Below the pieces are notes generated by a model. It was not told where the DNA came from. It ran no database searches and saw nothing but the letters and a program-made list of their open reading frames with translations. Made by a program: the position numbers and the translations under genes. Of a DNA stretch of 64,000 nucleotides, positions 34,782-46,295 are shown one piece after another. The stretch covers positions 3,224,001 to 3,288,000 of the forward strand of contig OY720103.1 of the NCBI GenBank assembly GCA_963082875.1, read 5' to 3'. Source of the DNA: Corella eumyota (Eukaryota; Chordata; Ascidiacea; Phlebobranchia; Corellidae). How positions within the stretch are numbered: position 1 is the first letter of the stretch; every line of letters begins with the position of its first letter.

Positions 34782-35657
34782 TTTGTTAATATTCTGTTAA
34801 TTTAAACACCCTTAACACCTATAAATATTGTAATTTTGGTATATATTTATTTTAACGTATTATTATACCCAAAACTCTACTTATTATAAGATAACTTTTT
34901 GATTTTTTTAACATAAAATATCAACGAACAACAATAATAGACCGATTCTAAACAATGATAATAAGTAACCCATTTTGCCTTTTTTTAAGTTTTATGACTT
35001 TATGAAATATAATTATCCTCGCCCAGGAATTAAAAAAAAATTAAATAGAAAATTTGTACCATTAATTTGTCATAATTAAGTGAGATTAAAATTAGTTCCT
35101 TAGTAATCGTTATAATGTAGATGTTATTTAATTGCCTATTTTAATAATTGGCGAATTATTACCGACTAAAGCACATTTATTATTACATATCACAGAAAAA
35201 TTCACAAAACACAGCACAAAAATAACACATTTTAGTTCTAAACAGTTATTAACTGAACATTAAACAATTTAAAATTATCTAAAACATATTATAAACGTTT
35301 GGTTAAAACGGAACTAAAACTATTATACAAAATAGACTTTAGTGCACTACGAATTTCCAACAAATATTTAATAGTACGAGAACAAAACATAAAACAATAC
35401 ATTACACAGACAGAAAAGCAAAATATATTTATACTTTGGCTTCTGGATCCGAATAAGCAGCAAGATAAACTTTTCCTTATATTGGATACTAAAAAATGTA
35501 GTCAATTTTAAAACTTTGGTAATATTGCAAAGTTAATATTACGTCACCAACGTCAAAACTAACATCAAGTAACTAACAGCAAACTTATTTTAATTTGCAA
35601 CTTTTTTTATTGAAACTAAGTCTTTTTTTCGTTAATTATAATTCATTAATTACCTGG
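34782..35657. other. spacer EXOC7 5-prime to peroxidase-1 3-prime
   Basis: Head-to-tail spacing of two minus-strand genes. It should contain the EXOC7 promoter. A 70-codon open frame on + at 35299-35511 has lysine- and asparagine-rich composition typical of random AT-rich DNA and is not called. Confidence 0.5.
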
Positions 35658-38600
35658 TTAGATGACTTTAGGTTTAATTTCATTCTCTAATATCTAAATG
35701 CAGAAATAAAACAAAATTTTAAATTCAATCATTTGAAGTATATTTAATTAATTATTTATTTAAATGTAATAAAAATTTAACGAAGTAACTAAGCTTAATG
35801 AATGTATTTAAGTATGGGTCTAAATAGTGCAAAGCATAGCTAAAAAATCTAAGTTTTACCTTCAGTATTACATTCCCATCTAACTTCGTAATCTATGCAG
35901 CGTCCACCATTACGAGAGTTAAGACAAACAAGTCCTAATCTTGGATTGACTGAAACTGATTGACTAGTATCCGTTCTTCGAGTTACTGAATTTCTGTATT
36001 GTATTCCCACAGGATTTCTATAAACACATATTATAAGAATCTTAAAATCATGTCAGAATTAGGTTTTGACATTAATGAAATCTAGATTTTAAAAATTACA
36101 GGTTTAGTTTTAAACTACGTAAAAAATACTTTATATTTTTTAATTTTTAAAAAGACATACGAGCAAAAACCAGGTCTTGAATCTACACGGCTTCTTAATT
36201 CAAAATCCCCGCCCCTAGTATTAGGACTGTCAAGATTAATCCACCGGGTCCAAGTAGTCGGCGAAGTAGTAGTTGTTGTTGTTGTTTGGGTAGTTGGTCG
36301 GGTGCTGGCTATAGAGGTCGGATCATTTTGGTTATTTCTTACTAGAAAGTTAACATTTTTTTATTAGTTTTTAAAGTCTTTGTCGGCAACTAGTTACAAG
36401 GTTATTTTTTTAATTCTATACTCAATATTGATTTTAAAATCAAACTAAGAAGGCTACACAATAATTACTTACAGTCTGTGCAAAGGTATCGGACTTGATA
36501 GTCGTCACATCTCGAGTCCCTTTGATGAGAACCCCTGCAGACCAAACCCTTCCATGGACTCAACTCCTCAAACACCTCTTCGGTTTCTCTGGCTGGAACC
36601 TGATGATCAAAGTCAAATTTTAATAAAATCTTGGTTAAAACTAAAAGGTATTTCACATCCAGAAAAACACCAAAAAAGATAATGACTGTATAACATAATC
36701 AATTTACCGATTTAACTTTTACTATATAAGAGTATGATCCTTATTTATTTTATAGCAAATGCGAGTTTTCAACCATTTCATATTAAAAATACTTTAAACA
36801 AAATTTGGTTGTTCCATATTATTTAATATACTAATGCTTGTGCAAAACTATTATCTTACCCCGTTGACAGTAATGGCTTGAATAGCGATAGGTTTAACGC
36901 AAATGTGAGTGTCTCTATTTCTTCTTTCAATATCATCCCCATCTCTATTGACCGGGTTCGATTCCCAAGGACTCCAAACAGCTTTAATAAAAAAACAAAA
37001 ATTTTTTATACACTTAGGTTAAACTAAAATAAATATATAAAATCTTTATAAATAAATAATCAACTATATATGTCAAACCAAAAAAAACTCAAATTATTTT
37101 TTTTTGTATATATTTTTATTCTTGATGTCGGAAAGTCGAATGCGCGACCTAAACATAGAGTAACAACTGTTACCCCGACCCAGTCTTGAGTTGCCTTTAG
37201 CAGTTTGGGATATTATTGATTATAATTGCCCGGTAATTATGCTGCTGATTGCTGATTAACTCATAGTGGTGTAGCAGTTGTTCTTACCACTACACCACGC
37301 TGCCGGTTTCCATTAGCTAATTTTAAAAATGTATTAACTAAATAAAGTAAATATAAATTTACCGTTAGCAGTTATTGGTGGAAAATCCGTTCCACGAATA
37401 GAGCCTGCCAGACATCTAAATCTGACCAATCGGACCTCTCGGTTTAAATCTTGTATTTCGGAACCTTGTGCATCAAGGCAAACATCGTCTGGCCGGCTTT
37501 TAACAAGACGATTGTAAGCTTCAGTTGCACACTCGTCCTCGCATAATGGAAACCAGGGAGTGAATTCAAACTCTTGTTCCTCTAAATAAAATAAAAATAT
37601 GTTTTCTAGAAAATATTTTGTCAACTATTGATTTAAAATGTTGTTTTTTTTTTAAACGAAAATAAATGAATCTGTATTCTATTTGTTGCTTATAAAAGAA
37701 TAATACATTTTTTTGTCATAGCAACGGTAAGAAAAATTCACCCTCTGGTTCCTGATCCACTTCGGAAACATCAGCCCACGGAAATAGATTAAGTGCGGGA
37801 AAAGATTCACAATCCCTTCTTCGATTTCTCGGTCTTCGAGCTCGGTTGGCTTGAATAAGTGGGTTAGGTTGGATCTCGATAGTTCCATCGGCATAATCAC
37901 AAAGCAATCTCGGTAAACCATATTCTCTTACAGCCCGAAGTTGAGCTACATTAATATGTTAAAACAAAATTTTATTTGTCTCATTATGCTTAAGTTAGCG
38001 AGTCGTTTCATAATTTAGGATACCCAGTCTTTAATTATAACAGCTTACTCTGGCAAGGTTGTAAATTATTCAAGCAGATATATTAACATCACACCAACGA
38101 AGAGTCTACTAATAAAAACAAAAAAATAAAGCTAAAAGTTGAACAATTGAATATTTACCTCGAGTGAAGACTTTATGTTTCCCTCCGTTCTCGTGCCAGA
38201 ACCGATCTCCTTTCTTCAAAGCTCTAAACTGGTAAGAAATGATACAGGCAAAGGTAGGGCCCAATAACCCACCGCCCACTGACCTTTCAGCAATTCCAGC
38301 AGGGTAGAGATCAACGTCATCAACAACACCCCTGTTAAAAAGTTATATTTGAATTTAATACAGTAGGCCTGTTGATAGCTGGCGTTACATTTACAACATT
38401 TCAATCAAAACTTTTTAATATGCATCATTTATTAGCGTATGTTTAAAAAATAACAGTTTAAAAAGTTAACTATTTTTAACCCAATAAATAACGTTAAAGT
38501 TTGTTTAAGAAATAATAAATAAGAATAAAATAACTTAGACAAAATTGTGTTTACCCTTAAAATTTACCTGTAGATATTTCGCAATCTTGTTCGTGCATCT

Positions 38601-41600
38601 CTTGGTATTTCAACAAAATCGTCGAATGTTCTTGCCCTCTTTAAACCACATAACTCTCTAAATCGGTTGTAACCAGGAAGACCGTGATCACGACCTCTTT
38701 GTATGTTCAGGGAAAGCAAATCACTTCCGAGACCCCCTTTAAAAAAACAGTCTCAAATTTAAATTCAAGTTAACCGACGCAAGTTGAATTGTTTTACTGA
38801 GTTTTTTGGTAGTGATATAAACATAAAAGAACTGAATACGATAAAAAGGAGCGTTTAAAAACGTATGCCAAAACCAAACGATTTAAACTTAGATATTTAC
38901 CGATGCTTGGTCTGAACAAAAAGTTCTGAAGAGCACCAGAAAACATTGTGTCCATCAGTTGAGATGGTTCGTTGGCAACACCTCTTAAAATACTATTCTC
39001 GCGACCATCGCTTTCACTTTGGAAGGGCTCGGAACTAAAGAAGCTGTCTCAATCAAAAACGTTTAAATATTTAAAAAATTGTTTAAATAAAAAAAATGTT
39101 CTTTGTACATTAAAATTTGTTGATGTTAGCCTACAGAAAAAAATAAAACAAATATTTACCTGTCAGCAAGGAACAAAGTAGGAGCTGCTGGTGTAAAATC
39201 AGGATTGTCCCTTCTGATTTGACCTCTAACAAGTGTATGACCCATTCGGAAGGCTGCTGCTGCAAAGCCGTTAACGACAGTGGCATCAATCGAGGAATCG
39301 TAACCGTATGAATACTACAACAAAAATGTTAATTTCTTTATATAACATAATGGCCTTAACAAAACTAAAATCTCAACAGTAATTTTCAATCAAATTTTTG
39401 TGTTTTGGAGTAACTATATAACAAGGTTTAACAGATTAGATTAGTTAAAGAGATAGATATATTAACATGGCCAATCCCATATTGTAAAAAAAGTGTCAAT
39501 TTACCCCTCTGTTGACTAAGTTGAGGCCAAATCTGTTCATGTAAGCAGGCCCAACTATAATCGGTAAAAACAATTCGTAGGTTATTCGTTGAGACAAAGC
39601 TGAAACAATTCTTCTAGCTTCCTGTAAATCAAAAAAACAACATTCTCGTCAAGAACCCCACGTTTAACCGTAAAGTCAGTCTTTTCATATTGTAGACAAA
39701 CACTATATAGATCTAAGAGATCCAAATAATACATGTTGTCCAACTTACATTAACCAATCTTTCTCTATCCCAGTCAGGGTTAAAGAAGGAAAGATCTTTG
39801 ACAACCCTGTTATGATGAGTTAAAAAGATTTGGTGGAGAGAGGTCAGTCCAGGTTGTTCATTTACTCGCTTGTCACCTAAATTTATCAAATTTTTATATA
39901 TGAAAAGTAACATCTTTTTTTTTTATCTTAAAAGTAGTTATGACATGTGTTTTATTTGGTGATGACTTACCTGCTACAAAGCACGGTATATCTTGTGGCG
40001 TATGGACATCAAATGGACAAGCTGTTGGTACATTCGGCGCTTGGGGAGTAAATGGAAGAACTGAACCTGCCTCAAAATCGACAGGAAATTCAGCGTCTCC
40101 TACTTTAAGTTCTCCAATTCCTAAACGCAAAATTTTTAAAATAACTCAGACATTTAGCACAGCGCAAGATAGAAGTGTTTAAGTTTTATAAACTAATTAA
40201 AAAAACTCAATCTATAATTTTGCAACGTAATAGTAAAAATGTTCTTTTTGATATAAACAATTCAATCTTACGCGAAAGAGGATCAAGCAATGCTTCCAAG
40301 TCCTCTTTGCTGCTTCCATATACACTGGAAGCATCTAAATACGATGTGATTTCGTTCTCCTGCTGTCTCTGTACATTATTGCACTTGTTGTTTCGAATGG
40401 CTTTCGAGCGAACAAGAGGCAAACAATTTTTTCCGGCTAAGTATTGGATGTCGTTGGGATAAAGGGGAATGCTGAAGCACAAAGGATCGGTGCTATCACA
40501 ATCACAATTTATTCCGCCAGGCCCTAAGGAAAAATTTAATGAATTAAATTACTCACTACTTTAAAAAGTTAAACCAAGGTTTAGTTGCATTCTATCGCTA
40601 ACAATACCAGTACACCAAAATATAAGAAAGAGCATCTTTCAATCGTATTTTAAAAGAGTTTGTAACATATAAGTTAAACTTATTTAAAATGTCAAAATAT
40701 TCAGAGTTCACTTACTAGACGCAGTTGGAGTATCTGTTACATCATGGATCATAAACTGACCCCAAAATGGCACAAATTGGGTTGTTAGGCCAGACAGGGG
40801 AGGGGTTGAGAAACCGGAAATTGCCATGGAAACGTTTCGTGCACTCGGTAAATTCCCACTTCCAACCCGTGGCGATCCTAAAGTTGGAAATTCATGTTAA
40901 ATATTATTTTTGCTTTTTTTGAAGAATAGGGATTTTTACATTACATACCTTTACCGTCGGCGTATGCAGGAGGTAAAAGACGTCTGAAAGCTCTCCTTGC
41001 GCTGCCTCGTGCAGGATCTAATGCGTTGTTGCAAGCACCGTTTGGCTGGTAGAATCTTTTAAAACAAGTTTTTTTTAGTAATATAAACTCCAAATTTTGG
41101 CAATTTTTAATTACAAGATACAAATAAAAAAAAAGGAAATAAAGGTAGGCATACAAATTGCAAAGTAGAAATTCAAATTAACATAAGTAGTATTAAGCAA
41201 CCAAAACGGTTTAAACTTACTTGATAGAACAAATATTATCTGGGCAATCAGGAGCTGGTGGACATTCAGGTTCTATTAAAGGAAAGGATTCAGCGCCAGC
41301 ACCTCTTCCACCATCACCTACAAAAAATGACTTCTCTTAATCTTAAATATAACACAAGTGTATACAATATCCAACATGTTAATTCATTTCTTTCACATCA
41401 TAGAATAAAAAACAATATTAAAAATACTCACCCTCTCCAAAAGGTACTATATTGGCGGCTATCACCGGGAGGCTTCTATTGATCAACACAGGGTTAAGAT
41501 TGAATCGATCAAAAAATCGAGGAGGGCGAGGTCCACCTGGAGGAGGTCCAAATGGTGGCACTGTTAAACATAAAATAAAATAATGTAAGATATCGATTAA

Positions 41601-43391
41601 AGTCCGGTAGTGTGGCGAACCGGTCATGGCGTCGGACTACAAGCCAAAAGGTTTTGGGTTCGAGCCGCACCAACGCCAGACTATTCGCCCAGCGTTTACG
41701 GATAGCTCAAAACACTTCATAACAGCACACCCTTTCCCAATAAAAAAATATAAAAACATATAGAAGAAAAAAATATTGGTTCTTAACTGTTGTACGCAAT
41801 ATCATAAATTTTCCTTTAAATTAACAAATATTCTGATATTCCTGTATCACAATATTTGCAATATAATAAAAGTAAAACTTTTATTACGCCATGAAAATAA
41901 TCTATTACAAAAAATAGATAAATTTAAGACACCAATATGGATCTAACACTAATTTCAAAATGTAATTTTTGAAGATTTTTTTTACAAACCAATAAAGACA
42001 ACAATTTACAAATATAACGTTGTTGTTTTTGTAACTTATGGTTTGATGTGTCAATTTTAAAAATGTTTTAACATTTTCATTTGCCAGAAAATAAAAACAT
42101 AAAATTTTTGTTCAAGTAAAATTCATGTTTTCCGAAAGGAAGAAGGAAAGAAATGACTAACACCATGATAAAATGGAAAGCGAAAAAACGTGATGTACCA
42201 AAACACGAGTACATCTTAATATGATGTGATATGTATATATGACACCTTGTTATATTATTACATAATATATATATTTATCCATTATTTTAAGCTAAAACAT
42301 CATTTGGATACCTTTATATTCAGTTACTTGCAAAACAAGTAAGTGGATACACTTTGACGCACCAATAAAAAATGATGCACCATTGCAAAAAATGGTGCAT
42401 TAACATAAAAAATTCTGCACCAGTACGAAAAATGGTCCTCTGTGTGTGACACCCGTTTAAATAATGACGTCACTAGATCCTTCTACCTGTAGCTATAGGG
42501 GGAGTTCGAGAGGGAACAAAGGCTGTAGCTGTGGGCGGTGCAGTAGCAGTAGCCCTTCCCAAAGCTTCCGCAATTAACTCTTTAGCAGCGGCAAGGATCG
42601 CCGGTGATCTTGGCTTAATTTTCGGGTTTACGTTAAATCGATCAAACGTCCTTGTTTGATTTTTAATAACCGGTACATGGCCGGCTTCTGGGCCCTTGCC
42701 TTACACACAGAAATTAAAAATTAAGAGCTGGGTTTATTCAGTTTATTTAAAAAAAAAAATTTATTAAGAGTTTATTTTAATATAAAAAAGAAACGCCCAA
42801 AATTTGTCTAAAGCATAACTGTAGTTTTTTTTTAACAAAAATCATGTTATGTTTTTTTAAAAGTATTTAAAAAAAAACGACATTTTCAAGTAGAAAGTTT
42901 AAAAAAAAGTTATTTTAAAACTTCGTAGTTAGTAGATATATGATGTTTAATTTTTCTGATTAGTTTATTCTATATTTTTGGTGGTTTCTTATAAAAACAA
43001 CTTGACATTTTAGCACGAGCCTGGTATACACTTTGCCGTAAAAACAATTTAATAGTTTAATTTTAAGAAGCTTGTAACTAGATCTTATAACTACGAGTAT
43101 ACATAAAAAAAAGTTACAGCTAATATTAAACACTTTAAATTTTTAACACAAATAATGTTTTTTAAATTCGGTTTTCGAAATAATTAACTGTAGTTTTAAT
43201 TTCAAATTAAAAAAATTAAAAATAATAGTTAAAATATTCTACATTTGGTATACAAGAAAAATATGTTGTTTTTAATGTTATTTTAAAACTTATTTAATTA
43301 AAAAAACTCAAATTTTATACTCACTTTGAGAATACACCACAGCAAAAAGCGCAACGACAACGCCGCAGAATACCATCTTCCTGGAATTCAT
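35658..43391 (-). CDS. secreted heme peroxidase with C-terminal WxxW-type modules, paralogue 1
   Basis: Exons: 43325-43391, 42487-42699, 41432-41560, 41221-41317, 40949-41055, 40716-40877, 40272-40523, 39971-40120, 39749-39876, 39505-39621, 39160-39314, 38901-39043, 38568-38736, 38159-38331, 37742-37945, 37363-37581, 36860-36981, 36473-36599, 36161-36341, 35860-36017, then probably 35658-35686; about 1033 residues (if the last donor is unused, a stop follows at 35849). Signal peptide; Pro-rich propeptide with two [10 protein letters not shown]-like motifs; peroxidase domain with distal WGQFMIHD, Ca loop [15 protein letters not shown] (Arg and Glu of the heme pocket), proximal [16 protein letters not shown]. 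Then three Cys modules: [17 protein letters not shown] to [16 protein letters not shown] to DYEVRWEC, after a TTTTTTT linker. Extracellular oxidant-producing enzyme by family; substrate unknown. Confidence 0.9.
37096..37308 (-). mobile_element. tRNA-derived SINE (family 1), internally deleted
   Basis: Poly-T on +, then the same body as 8844-9143 (GTCGGAAAGTCGAATGCGCG, TTGGGATATTAT) and the head GTGGTGTAGTGGTAAGAAC on the minus strand. The head-to-body joint lacks about 90 bp, including the B-box. In a peroxidase-1 intron. Confidence 0.85.
41602..41772 (+). mobile_element. tRNA-derived SINE (family 2)
   Basis: Head GTGGCGAACCGGTCATGGCG then GGTTTTGGGTTCGAGCCGC (A- and B-box-like promoter parts at tRNA spacing), a short body with ACGGATAGCTCAAAACACTT, and an A-rich tail with AATAAAAAAATATAAAAAC. 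Unrelated in sequence to family 1. In peroxidase-1 intron 2. Confidence 0.75.
42375..42400. repeat. perfect 10-bp inverted repeat (hairpin) in peroxidase-1 intron
   Basis: ATGCACCATT, 6-base loop GCAAAA, AATGGTGCAT. Related GCACCA/GGTGCA-like words lie within 60 bp on each side. No gene assigned. Confidence 0.8.
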
Positions 43392-46295
43392 TTTTTAGTT
43401 ATATTTTCTATCTCTAAAAACACAAAATGATTGTTATTCTAGTTAGACCGAATCTTAAGAAGACATAACACAGCAAGAACATGACTTCCCCGCCGGAAAA
43501 TGTTCGATGTTGTTTAACAACTAACGCAATAGGATCAAAGCACGGTTTACATGTTTACGGAAAAACGCCTAAAATACGTGACTGTATATTCTAACTGATA
43601 ATCATATGCAAAACTGTTTATCACATCGTAACAAACAAGCCGCTTTTCTTATAGTGATACATTAATTTTAAAGCCATATTATATCCCTACATGTCTATAA
43701 TTATCCTAACCGTAAGTGTGGCATTCAGATGGTATTTTGTCTTTCTAAATAAAGCTTTCTTTGTGCTGTTTAAATAGCTAACGGCGATAATTATTAAATT
43801 TAATCAACTTTAGCCTACCAATGTACTTTTGGCATAACATGTAATAAACATATAACGATATTGCTAAATAATATTATTAGTCGAACGCTATAATCAAATA
43901 TCACAAAAACTTTTATGAAATATGTTGCCCAAAAATATGTTACTGCTTTATTAGAAAAAGATTCAATCAATTTATTGCTTAAATTTATATATATTAAAAA
44001 TGGCTTTAAGATCATACCTAAAATTTAATCAATTTTTTTTAAACGCACTGAATTACTTTAACAACATAAGCATTGCACACTTACTTTGATACGATCAAAA
44101 AACTTAATGTTAAAAAATATTGAGTGCCTTTTCTTTATATAAAGAAAGTCTGGTAATAATAAATTATTTTTATCGGGAAATTTATAATTCATTTCGCGTA
44201 CTTTCTGGTTATGCGTTTATTATTAGCAGTAATCTCATCGGATAAGTGGAAATAATTACATTTTAAAAATAATTTACGATTTCTTCAAAATTAGCTGCAA
44301 ACTTCAGTTAATGTCAAATGCTGAAATAAACTTATACATTTTTCGTTATTTACTTTAAATGATTTTCTCTAAATAATAATTTTCGTTCAATATTTGTCAA
44401 AACTTTTAAAAAAACGTTTAAAAAATGATTTTTTCTCATCATAGCAATTGTTTAAACATATAGAAAGGCAGTTTAGCATTCCCTGTTTTAGTTTTAAGAT
44501 AACTACTACAGTAATTTTTTTATCTTCTTAACATAAAACTCAAATAAATGAATGTTAGGATTGACTAAAGGCTTATATAGATAGACATGACTCATATTTA
44601 TTTAATACGTAATTTACCGGGAAAAGTTTTAATCGAAGGTCAAACTAGTTATTACGAAAATTTTCCAATCAAGGTGAAATACAAAAATAAATTTTTGTTT
44701 TTAAAAAAGTGTGGGCGATTACCCCATCTTGTTTTTATAAAATTATCTTGAAATTATAAAACTTTTTGGACAATTTTTTAAGGTGTAAAAATATATTTAA
44801 CAAGAATTCACGAATTTACTTTTTAGAAAGCACGATATACTTAAATTATAATATATTTTAAATTATGTGGTTTGCGCAGAAATTAAAATAAATGTATCTT
44901 TAAGTATAAATATAAGTATTTACAAAATAAAGTTTACATCGAATTAATCCCGCATTTCGATTTTTAAAATTAGCCGTACGTACCTGAGACGTTTTTCCAT
45001 TTCTTAGCCTAAGGGGGGGAAAGTTAAAATTACGAAACCGAATCGGGATTTAATTAACGATTTCAAAAAAAGTACGCGCAAGCAAATTTAGATTTAATTC
45101 ATATAATCTGGGACCGTCCAAGAAGTGTTTCCTAAATCAGTAGAACAACAGTTTAAATATAGCAATTTCTCTTTAAGTTTTGAATCAGTACAAAGAATAG
45201 TTTGTGTTTGTATCTGTAAACTCAATCTTAATGACGAAACAAAAAGTTTCAAAATTCATCAAAAAAAGTTTTCAAAACTTCTTTAAATTTTTTAACAAAT
45301 TTAAAAACTGTTTTTTTTGTTCTATACCTTAAGCAAAGTTAAATGTATGTAAATCTGACTCATAACTTAAAATAAACGCTAAAAAATTATGTCTACGTCA
45401 CACATTGCAATTTACCAGAATTGATCAAAACAGTTTAATATTTGCAGAACAATTGTTTTTAAATGTTTCGGCGAAATTGGATGAAGCATCTAAGCAAACA
45501 AAGCCTAAAATTTTCCATTCTAAATACGACCAAATGTTTTTCGGCGTTAAACCAATCACGCAATGGATTTTTACAAAGTAAATGCTTTGTTTCAAGATAA
45601 ATAAATTGATGTGTGTTCATGTAGAAGAGAAAACTACTAAGCAGTTTAATATGTAAATTAATTCGAGCGCCTGATTATGGACGTTATTTCTAAGTTTATA
45701 TTAACAGAACAGTACTTGTGCTCAAAAACCACTAAAAATGTATATTAATTATTCTACATGCCCGTGGTCTGAGTATGATTAATAAAAACTTCCAATTCCC
45801 TATTTCCCAAGTATATATATATATTACACTTGAAAATAGAAAAACTGGTTTGCCTTCATTTGCTTGATAGAAAACAGTTCAAAAGTCTACAAAACGCACA
45901 CAACAAGGGCCACAAAACACAAAAGCTATCTGTTTTATTTATTTTGTTTTTTAACTTTAAGCTAACAATTTCTCATGCACATTTTGTTAAAGATTTTGCT
46001 GGTTAGTTTAAAGTTAGTATCATGCGTATTATTATTTATGTTAGTTTTAACAAAACTGATCGTGAACGGAACACAACAACTGTTTGCATTGTTGTATCTC
46101 TGAATCTATAACAACGATTTTGATATTTCAAGTTGCTTCATACGAAAATACAGATGTCATAATAAATACGAAGTTAATCAATTTATAGAAGTTTTTGTCT
46201 TTGGCATTTATTGTTTGAAAGGTTTTTAAATTAGTTGTACAGTAGTTTGATTTGTAGCAAACCTAACTTAAATTTAAAAATGTTTTTAGACTTAC
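43392..46295. other. 2.9-kb AT-rich spacer, peroxidase-1 promoter side to peroxidase-2 3-prime side
   Basis: Should contain the peroxidase-1 promoter and probably the last exon and UTR of peroxidase-2. No coding exon, RNA gene or transposon recognised. A stem-like TTTCTTTATATAAAGAAA lies near 44136-44153, too far upstream to be a certain TATA box. Confidence 0.45.

Noticed and set aside
35299-35511. 70-codon open frame on +
   Set aside because: AT-driven composition, no partner exons, and no recognisable motif.
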